A DNA stretch of 64,000 nt from positions 380,039 through 444,038 of the forward strand of contig JAJEKV010000141.1 in assembly GCA_021234155.1 (NCBI GenBank). The letters run 5' to 3'. Each line of letters begins with the position of its first letter. The first letter of the stretch is position 1. Positions 30,993 through 41,678 of the stretch are shown here, piece after piece. The notes under the pieces are model-generated. The model worked only from the letters and a program-made list of their open reading frames with translations. It was not told where the DNA came from and did not search any database. The position numbers and the translations under genes are program-made. Source of the stretch: Isoetes taiwanensis. Taxonomy: Eukaryota; Streptophyta; Lycopodiopsida; Isoetales; Isoetaceae.

Positions 30993-33900
30993 GTGTTTTG
31001 TCTTCTTACTTTCCTGTGTTTCTAAGTAGTTACTTACTAGATTTTCTAAGTAGATGGGTTGCTTGAATCATAGGCTTCTTTTCATCTAGCAATTTGTAGT
31101 TTGTAGATGGGTTGCTTTTTCATTCTGCCTCTAGAAAATGGCCCTTTATTTTTTCATGTTTGTTTCTAAAAGATTGTTCTCTTTTTGCTCTTGCTGCCGT
31201 TCTCTGCTTCTCTTGGGGTTTTTGTTTCTGCTTGTACCATTTTGTTTACCCTCATTATTATTATCTAGTGCTCACGAGACTTTCTCATAAGCATCAAGAA
31301 CTTTACTTAGATCCATTTATCCATTGTGATGCTAATGGAGTTTGTGGATAGTTTCCTAGACATTGCTTTTTCTTGGTCATTCTAAATCCTGGAAACATGA
31401 TGTCTTGCCAGATCCTGTTGCATAATCATTGAGAAATTTTTCATTAACTGTGTCTCTTGGCTTTTTATATTTTTACAATCCAATATCTTTTGCTGAGCCT
31501 TGTGCTACTACAGTAACAGATTTTGGCCTCTAGCTCTAGTCTTCTAGACAACCGTCTTCTAGTTTCTATTTTTCCTCTACTATGTTTAGCCTCAGAGCAT
31601 ACTTTAGCAGATTCCTCTGCTAGTTTCTTTTTTTCCTCTGCCATGTTTAGCCTTAGAGAATATTTTAGCAGATTCGGCCTGTAGATCTGGACCATATTTT
31701 AGCAGATTCGGCCTGTAGATCCGGAATTCATGCAAGGTGTAAAATCGCTACTGGAGTACAATTTTTGGCAAAGCGTTTAAGCACATCCGTCTCCCTCCTT
31801 TTCCCCTGCGTGAAAACTCAGATCAATGGAGGATGGTTGACGATGGAGGTATGGAGCGCAGATGCTTTTCACAACATCAAAGGTCTGTGCAATTTGGGGT
31901 GAAGCCCCACGAAGAAGAAAATTGGCTGAAAAATAATGTCACGGATCGAGATTTTGATTCTGTTTGGACAAGGAAGCTGAACAAGGGAAAGATAAAATGG
32001 CACTGTCTTCAAGAGAAGTTGGAATCACTCTGCCGAAAAATCTACAAGAATTGTCACAACAAAGAAGCAAAAAAGCAATTGGCCCTTGCTTTTGCGTTTG
32101 AAATTTGCACTAGATCAATAGTTAAGCCTGACGAACACAAAGTAAAGTGAGTTGCATTTGTTGTGCAATGCCAAAGATACCATAACAATAGACAAGTAAA
32201 AACAAAGGCAGATGGTGAAGCACATGTTAGGAAAACTGAAATGAAGAATAGAATAGAATAGAATAGAATAGAATAGAATAGGTTTTTAGCGTCCACGGAG
32301 ACCAATTGGCCTATGGGACCCAAACAAAAAAGAGAGCAGCAAGCATATTCTTGGCGAGGATTAAAAACCCCCGCCTCGAAGGGTTTTCGAGGAAAAACCT
32401 TAGCGATAATAAGCCCTGCCGGGCACACTATACAATTGCATAGGACAGTTCAATACCGTCCCCGTAGGGACACAAACGAACGTCCGTGCATCCATAACCT
32501 CACGGAGGTATGACCCCAACAAACCCACTGACGCCGTAGCCAATAACTGATGCAACGGCTGGCCAGCCACTAGTAATCGAACATATCGCTCTCGGATATG
32601 GGCAAATGCTGGGCAGGTCTGGAGGGCATGACATTCATCCTCAATCGCGCCCTGGTGGCAACACTGGCAAAGCCTTTGCTCCCGTGCTTCACGAGCCCAA
32701 CGCCCTGTTTCAATGCGGAGGCGATGTGCCCCGTCTTGAATGGAAGCTATAAGCTGCGTTTCTTCATGGGTAGCTGGGTGTACAAGTACTGGTGTGGGCC
32801 TCTTGTGAGCCTAGGATTGACTTGCTGCTGATAGTGTGCCAGCTTAACATGTGTCAGAGCCTCTGCATCCCACAACTTGCGAAGGAAAGTAGCATCAAGG
32901 TATAGTTTAAGTGCCTCGCGATCTTTCTTTGTCCTGACCTGGACACATCTGTTTTGCCCGCACACCCGGCGTGAGAACCACCGAGCACGCTTGTCTTTCC
33001 AAACAGGATTTCAGGCGTTAGGGACCCATTGCGTGGCCAAAGCAAAGGCGGGCAAGCGTGTATCAGCCATAGCGACCACCTTTTGGAAGTAAACGATATG
33101 GCGTTCAATGCGGCCCGTTGAAGGGGTAGAAAGCCCTCACCCCGGGTAGGATGCAGTGCGGAACTGTGGACTTCACCCCCGGGCCCGTGCCAAGAAGGCC
33201 TTACGCACCTGCCGAGATCATTCAGTCTTTGAGGGATATCACCAGACCCCAAACTTCTGCCCCATACAAAAGGGCCGCTCAACCAAGGCCCGAAACAAAT
33301 GTGGCCGGTGACCCCGAGGCATACAACTCTGCCTTGTGGTGTTGTTCTCGCATGGCATATAGTGCTTTCCAACCCGCAGTGACCCAACCTTGATAGCGCA
33401 TCCCAATGGGTGGTAGTTGAGAACTCAATCCCCAAGTACTTGTAGGTCGGAGCCACCTCTACCTCTTGCCCCCGGTAAGTGAATGTGGGAAGCCTTGGGC
33501 GACGGGATGATGCAACTAGCGACACCCTAGTTTTGGCCAAGTTAACTTCGCATGCCGTGAATTGGCAAAAAGTGTCAAAGAGCATCCGGTGGCGTTGCAT
33601 GTCCTCCGGAGTATAGGCCATGAGGTTGACATCGTCGGCATATATGAGTTGCCGGATTGTGTGATGCATGATATGTGCGCCGCACCTCCATGCTCGAGAG
33701 AGCCAATCTTCCAACCGATCAATGTACGAAGCCAAAGAGTGTGGGGAGAGGGGGGCAACCCCGGGACGCACTCCAATGCTACATCGTCACCGGGTCGGCC
33801 GCTGATGTGATACGGCCCGAGCATGCCTCGTCACGACCTATATCTTGCAAGTCCACGAAACAACAAGACAGTTCTGCCGCGTGATTCCTGCTATCTTCAA

Positions 33901-34978
33901 TCAATGTGCGCAGAGTGAAGATATGATCAATGGTGGAATGTCCGGGCGTAAACCCGCTGTGTAAGAGCTCGCGCACCTCCGTTTCCTCTCTGCCCCATAT
34001 TGTCACCGGCTTGCTCAAGGATGCCAGCCAACAGCTTTTGCAAAGAGAGAGTCGACCATAATAGTACGGTAGTTGGCGGACATTGAGGGTCCCCTTTGTA
34101 TATGGGCACTACTCTACTAGTGGTCCATTATTCAGGGAAGCCTTCTCGTAATGCTTTATTGAACAATGCGCCGCGAAGAACACCGTGGAGGCCCAGCCCA
34201 TTTCAGAAGCTCTGCCTGCATGCCATCTAAATCTGCTGCCTTCCCATTAGCTAGGCGTTGTAGGCCCATGATGACATCCCCCTCTGTGATAACCAGAGCC
34301 ATGCCTATCTGTGGAGGGACTGGTGCCCGGCCCCCGAGCGGGTCGTACAGCTGTTGCAAGTACTGTACCCATTGCTCCGAGGTGATGTTCCCTGTGGGCT
34401 GTGCAGGCTTGCTCAAGACCCTTCTCCAGAATGTCCTGGGGTGCCGGTCCAGGAGACCAAACATCTGTTGCTGATGCTCTGCGAGGTATCTGGCCTTCTT
34501 GTTCTTGAGAAAGGCACGGTATTGACTGACGGCCTGTGGGCGAGAGATGGGATCAGTGACTTGCCGGAGTGTGCGTTTGAGCTCCCGACACTCATCATCA
34601 AACCATCTGTTGCGGGGGAAGGTGGTGGTGTCTGAGGCTTGCCGTGAGCGGCCTCTCCCAAAGCATCTTTCTGCAGCCGTCAGAAGCAGGTGAGTCAGCT
34701 GAGCAGATTGTTCTTGAAGTGTGGGGAGTTGCAGCAGTCCCGCCAGATCATGCTCAAGCAGCTGGGCATAGGTCCCTGCACGGTCGTAGTCCAGGCGCAG
34801 CTGGGGCACCCGGTGTGTTGAGGCAGTAGGTGCACGGGGAGCTTCCCACTGGAGATGCATGAACAGGGGCCGGTGGTCGGAGTCTACTTCCTCGTCCCGA
34901 GTGTCTGTCCCGATGGAAAAATGAGTAACCAGGTGCAGACCCCGTTCCTCAACCAGCAGATAATCCACCACACTGGAG
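30993..34978. repeat. 4-kb tandem duplication, copy 2
   Basis: Second copy of 27033-30992. It continues without a break into the rest of the LINE 5' part, so it is the parental side of the duplication. Confidence 0.9.
31833..32150 (+). CDS. Exon-like frame, copy 2 (105 codons)
   Basis: Counterpart of 27875-28192, one residue different. No family recognised. Confidence 0.3.
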   Translation: MVDDGGMERRCFSQHQRSVQFGVKPHEEENWLKNNVTDRDFDSVWTRKLNKGKIKWHCLQEKLESLCRKIYKNCHNKEAKKQLALAFAFEICTRSIVKPDEHKVK

Positions 34979-36000
34979 CCGCCCCCTTGGTTCTCCTGTC
35001 TACAAGTGCAGCAGCTGGAAGATGGCCATTGCACCAACCCATTACAGATAACCAGGTCAAAGATACTACCCAGAATAAAGAATCGCCGCCATAGCGAAAT
35101 ATGGTCATCATCGATATCCTTGACCAAGCCACCTCTGCGGGGGTTCAACCGCAAGACGCCCTCTCGCGGGGGCTCAAATTTTGGAACACCTTTCGGCTCT
35201 GTCGCGTGCATTTAAAGTCGCCAAGCAACATAACCCCGCCCCAATTGTTTGTGCTTCAGCGTATGTCATCATATAGATCGACATAAGGCTCCAATCGATC
35301 CACATCCGAATGAGTGTTATAAAAGTTGCTCGGCATGTGGAAAGTAGCATCTTTGCTATGAGGAGAGTGTCGCCCTTGTCATCTTTGCCGCACACCCACA
35401 AGTAGCGATTGTACACACCGTTTTGTGCAACGACCGAGTGCCTCAAGGTTGCACGCGGTAGTAGCGGGCAACCCCGCCATGCCCTAAACGCTGTGCACTC
35501 ATTGAACAGAAATGCAGATAGCCCGGGAGGTCACGGTAGTTCATTGCCCCCGCATGCTCCCATGTTTCCATGAGGAAAATGAGATCCATATCCGGTGCAA
35601 TAGAGTTGAGACTCTCCCTTTTCTGCGCGGGGAAGCCCGGCGGTTCCAAGACACCATCCGAGGCACGCCCTATTTGTCGGCATTCGATGTGGGCGCTTCG
35701 ATGATCTGCCCGGTTGGGAGGGGCGGTGTCACCCGGCTGGCTTGGTCCGAGCGGCGGGAGCAGAGGTGCGATAGGGTGCAGCCGGGCAAGCGGCAGCCAG
35801 CTAGGCGGCGGCGGCGCGTACCGGCTACCTCAGCGGCGCCCGGCCCGAAAATGCGCAGCTTGCCCCCGACAAGGCCCCCGGCCCCTCTCTGACGGGCGTC
35901 CACGACTGGGCAGCCAGCTGCGGCGGGACTCTGTTACATCGGGTGAGATCCGGTCAACATACGAGCAGTCCCCTTCAGTTGTCTACTCTTACGCGGGATG
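32246..36000 (-). mobile_element. LINE family 2, copy 2 (endonuclease to 3' end)
   Basis: Longest copy. Endonuclease pieces: LIFLMETWEH and RLGHGGVA (about 35,600-35,450), a GDF(N) box in a shifted frame near 35,225, SVVDYLLVEE, and DSDHRPLFMHLQW (about 34,870). The 351-codon frame 35211-34156 joins endonuclease to RT start. The 305-codon frame 33771-32854 carries QLIYADDVNLMAYTPEDM with intact YADD and KYLGIEFSTTTHW. The zinc knuckle (about 32,640-32,720), stem-loop (32,359-32,400) and GAATA tail (32,246-32,280) match copy 1. At least five frameshifts; not functional as read. Confidence 0.88.
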
Positions 36001-37240
36001 GCCTCCGTACTTTCGCGTATCCGCCACCGTGAAGGTGACAACACGCCGGCGTCTGTCGCGTTGAGCCCCAAAGCTGCTTCGCTCTAGCAATGTGTACCGC
36101 AATCGGGAATGCCATTGAGATAGGATCTCATCACGAATGCGCTTTGGTGAGATCTTCTCCTGCCTCCTCACGAGAGTCCACGCACCACCACATTATGGCG
36201 TCCGGCGGCCCCCGCTCCTGCTTGCTCAGCGAGTCGAGGGGCAACATTAGCTGTCGCCCCGCCAGTGGCCTTTGTTGGCCGGAGTGTGTGGGCTGCTCAC
36301 AGCCCGGCGGTGTGGTGTCTTGAGATGGAGGAGGTGGCGGCGCAATGCACTTTGTTTGGCGACACAATGGGCTGTGGGACCGTCGCGGCTTGGCTGTCCA
36401 CGTGTTGCGACCCTCTGGCGCTTTGCTCGGAGAGCCTAGCTCTGTTGGAATCTCTGGCTGGCCAACTCATTTGTCGCGGTGCGCGGTGTTCATGGACCCG
36501 AGCAAGAGCAGGTTGCCTTCTTTGGGCAATGGTTGCTTTGAGCTCCTGGATCTCCTGATCTTGTGTCTCACCCTACCGCGGGGTTCTTAGCTCTGCCTGG
36601 TTGGCTTCGACGATGGCTCGGACGTTTTGTATCCGCGGTGGCATACCCTCGGCCGAGGCTTGAAGGCGGGGAAATAGTTGCCAACGTATCACGCTCAACA
36701 CCACGCTTGTCGCATGCCATAGTCTCCATGGTGGTGAGGGAGGAATCCACGCGAGCTTCGCCAAGTCGGCAAGGCCACTCTTATCCCCATTGCCTCTCAA
36801 AGTGGGCCAGCGAAGCCGTCTTCTAAGCTGGCGCATCGCGGTCTCCATGTCTGTAACCGTTGCCTTTCCACTGCCAACCGTCTTTTGAGCACATGGGATC
36901 TTTGAGGATTGTATCTCTGGCTGTCAATCCACGCAATCCGGGTTCTCATTATTCTCGTCTGTTCCTCCAAATTGTTTCATGGCCCCGTCTGCGCTGTGTC
37001 GAGCTGGCGACCTTCATCCATCTCCCCGAGCCAAACCTCGTGGGTGGGCCTTCGCCCGCTTCCCTCCTCATGGAAGAGGTTTCTCCCTGTCTTTGTTATC
37101 GACCAGGGCCGTTTTGTGGCCCCTCCCCGGGTTCTCCCGTTGGGTTTGAAATTTGGGTGGGAATGTCTCCCTCAAATGGGGGGCAGGCAAGGGGCTACAA
37201 AGCGGCCATGAAGTTGTATGGTATGGATGGGGGTTAAAGA
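36001..37240 (-). pseudogene. Possible LINE 5' region / ORF1 remnant
   Basis: GC-rich stretch upstream of the endonuclease. Minus-strand pieces such as 36848-36573 (METAMRQLRRRLRWPTLRGN and a later VEANQAELRTPR) and frames near 36,500 reading like helical, Gln/Arg-rich protein fit a LINE ORF1, but no zinc knuckle or RRM is visible. The 5' limit of the element is not determined; it could end anywhere between 36.0 and 37.3 kb. Confidence 0.35.
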
Positions 37241-37407
37241 ACTAAAGTGCTATGAAGAATTGGAAGATGTTTAAAAGCACAAAATCGATGCCCCCTCGGT
37301 GGTTGGCACCCGGGGGTTTGGGGGTTCAACGGCGGGGGGAGGTTCGATTTAAACATCTTGTCGGAATATTTTTTGGTATGGGCTTGGTTTGAATGTGCTT
37401 TTGGAAT

Positions 37408-37518
37408 AGGTCGAGATGGGAAAAGGACTAACACAAGCGTAGAAGGCTTACGCATCCCGGCCAGCCGAGATGGGAAAGGACTAACACAAGCAGAGAAGGC
37501 GACAGATCCCGCGCATTT
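37408..37518 (+). repeat. Short tandem repeat, ~57-bp unit x2
   Basis: CGAGATGGGAAARGGACTAA appears at 37412 and 37468, each followed by CACAAGC.GAGAAGGC-like sequence. Confidence 0.6.
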
Positions 37519-37579
37519 TGAGCATGCTAGGATCTGGACCACCTTATTGGCGCGCCATGGGATGGGTCGCCTAGAGAGA

Positions 37580-37916
37580 CTGATAGTGTGTTGAAAGAGA
37601 GCAGGGAGGGAGATAGGGAAGGAAGGCTAGAGAGATAGAGCAGGGAGGGAGATAGGATGAAGGAAGGCTAGAGAGATTGAGCAGGGAGGAAAAAGGTAAG
37701 AGAGAGAAAGTGAGGTTAGGGAGGGCTAGAGAGAGAAAGTGAGCTAGAGAGAGAAAGTGCTAGGCGCTAGAGAGAGAAAGTGAGGTCAGAGAGGGCTAGA
37801 GAGAGAATGTGCTAGGCGCTAGAGAGAGAATGTGCTAGGCGCTATAGAATAGAAAAGGAGCAAAGGCAAAGGCAAAGGCAAAGGCAAAGGCAAAGGCAAA
37901 GGCAAAGGCAAAGGTG
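37580..37916 (+). repeat. Minisatellite GCTAGAGAGAGAAAGTG, then AAAGGC hexamers
   Basis: Purine-rich units around CTAGAGAGAGAAWGTG(CTAGGCG) fill 37,600-37,850; 37861-37915 is about nine AAAGGC units running straight into the start of the next open frame. The long Ala/Phe-rich frame on the other strand (37835-38212) comes from this repeat. Confidence 0.85.
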
Positions 37917-39737
37917 GCTTGTTCAAGAGAGAATGAAAACATAAGAACGTTGAATGCAGAGCAAGAGAATGAAAAAGCAATTTTACTTATCACAAAGAAG
38001 CTGGAAGCAATAGAAAGTGAGTTAAAATGCAATGAGAAGGAGCAAGAGAATGAAAAAGCAATTTTACTTATCACAAAGAAGCTGGAAGCAATAGAAAGTG
38101 AGTTAAAATGCAATGAGAAGGCCTCTGAAGTACAGAGAATGATGTTGAAAAAGGCTGAGAGCAGTTTAAGATAAGCCAAAAATGATTTGGCTATAAAACA
38201 TGAGGAGTTCAAGCTTAATCCAAACTGTGAGTTGGAGGTAGAAATTTACGATTTGGAGCAAACTGTCCAAATGGAAACATGGAACAGGAACAAGGTAGAA
38301 AAAACAATAAAGCCTACAACTATTAATGAGCATGTCTTGAGAGGAGGACAATGTATTTATGGTTGCCTTGGAAAGGTGCCAAAGGGTGTATTTGAAGAGT
38401 TAGGTTTTGGCAATGTTATTGACATTCAAGGTGCTTCAAACAGTACACCAAAAAAGGATGTGCCAAGTCATCTTGCAACTGAGGTATCACCCTTCAGGAT
38501 TCAAAGAAGGATATTGGTTCCATTTGAAGATACACAACACTTGCAAAGTCCTATAGGAGTACAGTCAAATGTGACTGATTTGAACGTGACAACAAAACAA
38601 CCAATCATTGGTGATAAATTAGAAGATGGTGTCCGAGAAGCTGATGTACCATCATCACCGAACAACAGTTCACCACTGCCTGTTCAGGTAACCACATCAC
38701 CAGTTGTGGTAAAGACAACAGACCCTAGTGTACACATTGAAATACTTAAGGAAACGGAATGAGTAATTCCCTTGGATGAGGGCAACTTGAGTGATTTTAT
38801 GGTAAAAAGAAATGGCAGAAGCACAAAGAGGAGTAAGGTGGAGGAATGCAAAGCAGTTATTCAAGCTGCACGAAAGAGAACAAGAAGCTAGGTTATAGAT
38901 GCAGCAAGCAGTCTCAATCATGACACCACTCTTATCAAAGTGTTTTCTGAAGAGAAAGCCGACTCAAGCCCTCAGTTTTTAGGTAAGCCTGATGTTCAGC
39001 GAGTGATTGATGCACTTAAAACCCTGGAAAGTCAGTTTGGGATGTGCTGACCAAGGCCACTTAAAACATTGAACATTATTGATTTTCTTTTCTGCGTTCA
39101 CTATAAGATTACCGGTTGGTTTTGTCATGTCAAAGAATCCTGCTATAGATACAGAAAGGTTTCCATATTCAACCTATCTTTCATTTTCATCTTCATCTAT
39201 TTATTAATGTAATAATGCTTCTTGCGTAGGTATTCAGGATGTTCCAACATACTAAACACTGATTTGGCAGCAAAAGATAAACTCATTGTCTTGGATTTAA
39301 ATGGTCTATTGGTAAAAACTTTTGGATGATAAAAACTTTTGGTGCAAATGAGCATATACGCTTGGAATCAGGATTGACAATGCAATACACTAGTAGAAAG
39401 AACGTGATATTCAGACCATGCAGTGTTGTTCTTGCAGACTGTTACAGAAGTGTAGTATTGGTATAGGTCATCGACACAACTCAGTAACGTGGAAGATGTG
39501 CTTCAAGTACTATGTCCAGATTTGAGGGACAAATTTCTATTTGTTTGGGGACAGAAAAAATGTGTCAAGGCCAGTGTTAGATCTGACATGTCGACCATGC
39601 TTGCGTGGCTTGCTGATAGGGTGAAAGCACATTGTGGTGTCCCAATTCGGCTGTCCCCCTCTCCCCTCCCCCCCTCCCCCCTTCCCGGTCCCCCCAAAAT
39701 GTGGTCGTGCATCTGCCACTTTGGTGGTATAAAACTA
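37914..39737 (+). pseudogene. Coiled-coil plus HAD/FCP1-like phosphatase relic
   Basis: One plus-strand frame runs from 37914 to 39048 interrupted only by TAA (38172), TGA (38760) and TAG (38889). It begins with a 27-residue unit duplicated in tandem (AILLITKKLEAIESELKCNE), a charged coiled coil. After an intron-like stretch with acceptor CTTGCGTAG (39,230), it continues KDKLIVLDLNGLLV (HAD motif I, Asp at 39294), then RKNVIFRPCS and, after one frameshift, NVEDVLQVLCPDLRDKF and LFVWGQKKC. This order matches plant NIF/FCP1-like HAD phosphatases (DLNGLLV, RP, NVxxxL, FxWxQxxC). Such proteins dephosphorylate proteins; this copy cannot as read. The C-terminal part merges into a C-rich run at 39,655-39,700. 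Confidence 0.65.
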
Positions 39738-39906
39738 TAATTATGGCACCACTCAACTGTCGTTATTTAAGAATGGAGTCTCAATTTGTGGGGGAAATTC
39801 TAATTTCAAAACTAAAATTCAAATTCCTATTCTTTGGCCCCTTTCTGTTCTTTACCTACGTCCTGTTCTTTGCTCCCTGCTGCAAGCTCCAATCCATTGT
39901 GGGTAT

Positions 39907-40609
39907 GGATGTCAACGAGGTAATCCGTCCACAAACTGGCATTTCAGACAGAAGAAAACGAAGAAGAACCAAGGAAGCAGAAATGATAAAGAAAAGACGC
40001 CAAAGGAAAAGAAGAAGAGAGGAAAGATTGAAGCTTGCAGAATTGGCAGAAGGATCCGGTTTATCAAGAAGTGCAAGCGTTGAACGTCGTATTGTCCTTA
40101 ATTTGCTAACGTCTTTCTATAAACAGACCAATAGAATTGAGGATAGCATGAAGAAAGAAATTTTACTTGAGTTTTTGAGGGATAAAACATTGTAAAAGTT
40201 TATAGGTTAAGAATCAAAGGATTTGAAATCCAAGAGCATCGTCATTAGAAGCCTCTGGAACTTTATGCAGGCTGTGAAACTCTCTACCAGCAACGACTAC
40301 CTAGCAGCCAAGAATAGTTGTCTTGCAATGTCTGTACCACGCCATGCAGATTCTGAAACAAGTAACAAAATCAGCCAGAGAGATCTTGGAAAGCTATTAG
40401 GTGTTCACCCAAGAAACCTGCAAAAGGCAAAGAAAAAGAGGGAAGAGATCGATCACAATAGTAGAAAATGGGTTTCTTGTAAGAGGGCTAAAAGATTCGA
40501 TGCAATTTCAGATGAACAGATAGAAAGGATTCAAAACTTTTGGATTGAGAACACCAGAGTGTCTTCTAACACAAAGAATGTTAGAACTAGAAGATTGGAG
40601 AGAAATTAA
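39907..40609 (+). pseudogene. Basic DNA-binding-like protein, interrupted by two in-frame stops
   Basis: ATG at 39907 opens MDVNEVIRPQTG followed by a very basic run (RRKRRRTKEAEMIKKRRQRK), likely a nuclear signal, to TAA at 40193-40195. The same frame, after a second TAA at 40208, continues to 40609 with SQRDLGKLLGVHPRNLQKAK (helix-turn-helix-like) and ERIQNFWIENTRVSSNTKN. FWxxNTRVSxNxKN-like blocks occur in uncharacterised transposon-associated proteins; I cannot name the family. No frameshift in 700 bp, only stops. Confidence 0.4.
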
Positions 40610-40967
40610 AGAGAAGAACATGCTGCTTACTATCTGGAGGAATCGCTATGGTGCTTAGTGTGGTGGTGCATGTGGTGGTTATTGTGTTGTACAGTGATTG
40701 TAGTGTACCGTATGCAGCATGTGAATTGTGTGTAGTTGACTCTGAAATGCAACTAAATAATAACGTTGAGAATATTAGAACATGACAGAATTGAGTTACA
40801 AGTACTATATTCGTTTACTGAGTCTGTGTGTACAGTTGTAACAATATTTGAGAATGACAGATAACTGATCCTAAAAGTTTAGCTGAATTATTCAAAGACA
40901 AATATATGTCAGATGAAACTACATTCTCTGTCCAAAAGTTTATAATATATTAAAAAAAAAAAAAAAA
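40610..40967. other. No recognised gene; poly-A run at 40952-40973
   Basis: Intergenic AT-rich DNA. The 22-base A run abuts the left direct repeat of the Penelope-like unit. Confidence 0.5.
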
Positions 40968-41568
40968 AAAAAAGCTTTTTAAGCCTGTTATATACAGACC
41001 TTTAGCCCAGTAGATCTAGTTTTAGAACTAAAGGACTTAAACATGCAACCTTATATTAGACTAGATGTCAATCTAATATAAGCCTTGATTTGAGATATTA
41101 AGAAATGGAAAGCAACAAAGGCAATACAATGGAATAAAGATAAAAAGGAAAGAAGTTTACGTATGATTAATAACAGATATCAGAAAAGGTAAAAAAGTTA
41201 ATAGTACAGCATATGAAGTTAAGACAAACCAGTACAATGTGACAAAAGATACAGCATAATATAAAGATAGCAAAAGATGGAAGCAAACAGTGTAAAGGAA
41301 CACATACGCACAAGACAATAAATAATGAAAGATATAGATAGATAATAGTGAATTATGCATAAGAAGTTTTAATCACATGAACGTGAGAAGTCAAGACAAA
41401 TAGAACCATGAAGAAACGTGTAACATCATAGGTTACTATATTATAAAAGAAGACAGAAAGCATGAGATAAATACGCACATAAAAATAGAAGATTAAGAAA
41501 GGCAACCATTCTGCTATAGATAGTAAACTTTGAGCAGGCTAAATATAATAGACGAATATAAAAAGAAC
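40968..41568. repeat. Left 0.6-kb direct repeat of the Penelope-like unit
   Basis: Matches 46016-46617 with five differences by eye over about 601 bp (near 99% identity), same orientation, offset 5,048. Starts AAGCTTTTTAAGCCTG, ends CGAATATAAAAAGAAC. LTR-like position relative to the RT genes. Confidence 0.92.
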
Positions 41569-41601
41569 CCTAAAAATGTTAATCATAAGATATGAAAAAC
41601 C

Positions 41602-41634
41602 GTTACAACAGGGAGAGTAGAGCCCTGTTGTAAC
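41602..41634. terminator. 12-bp perfect hairpin after the RT frame
   Basis: GTTACAACAGGG (41602-41613) and CCCTGTTGTAAC (41623-41634) with a 9-nt loop, 45 bp past the RT stop codon in the coding direction and 33 bp before the left direct repeat. Could be a 3' processing or RT-recognition structure; the class chosen is a guess. Confidence 0.5.
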
Positions 41635-41678
41635 ACAGGGGCCCTACTCATCCCGTAGGAAACTACTCAAGTGCGAAC

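Noticed and set aside
37835-38212. 125-codon minus-strand frame with Ala-Phe repeats
   Set aside because: It is the complement of the AAAGGC hexamers and the duplicated 81-bp unit.
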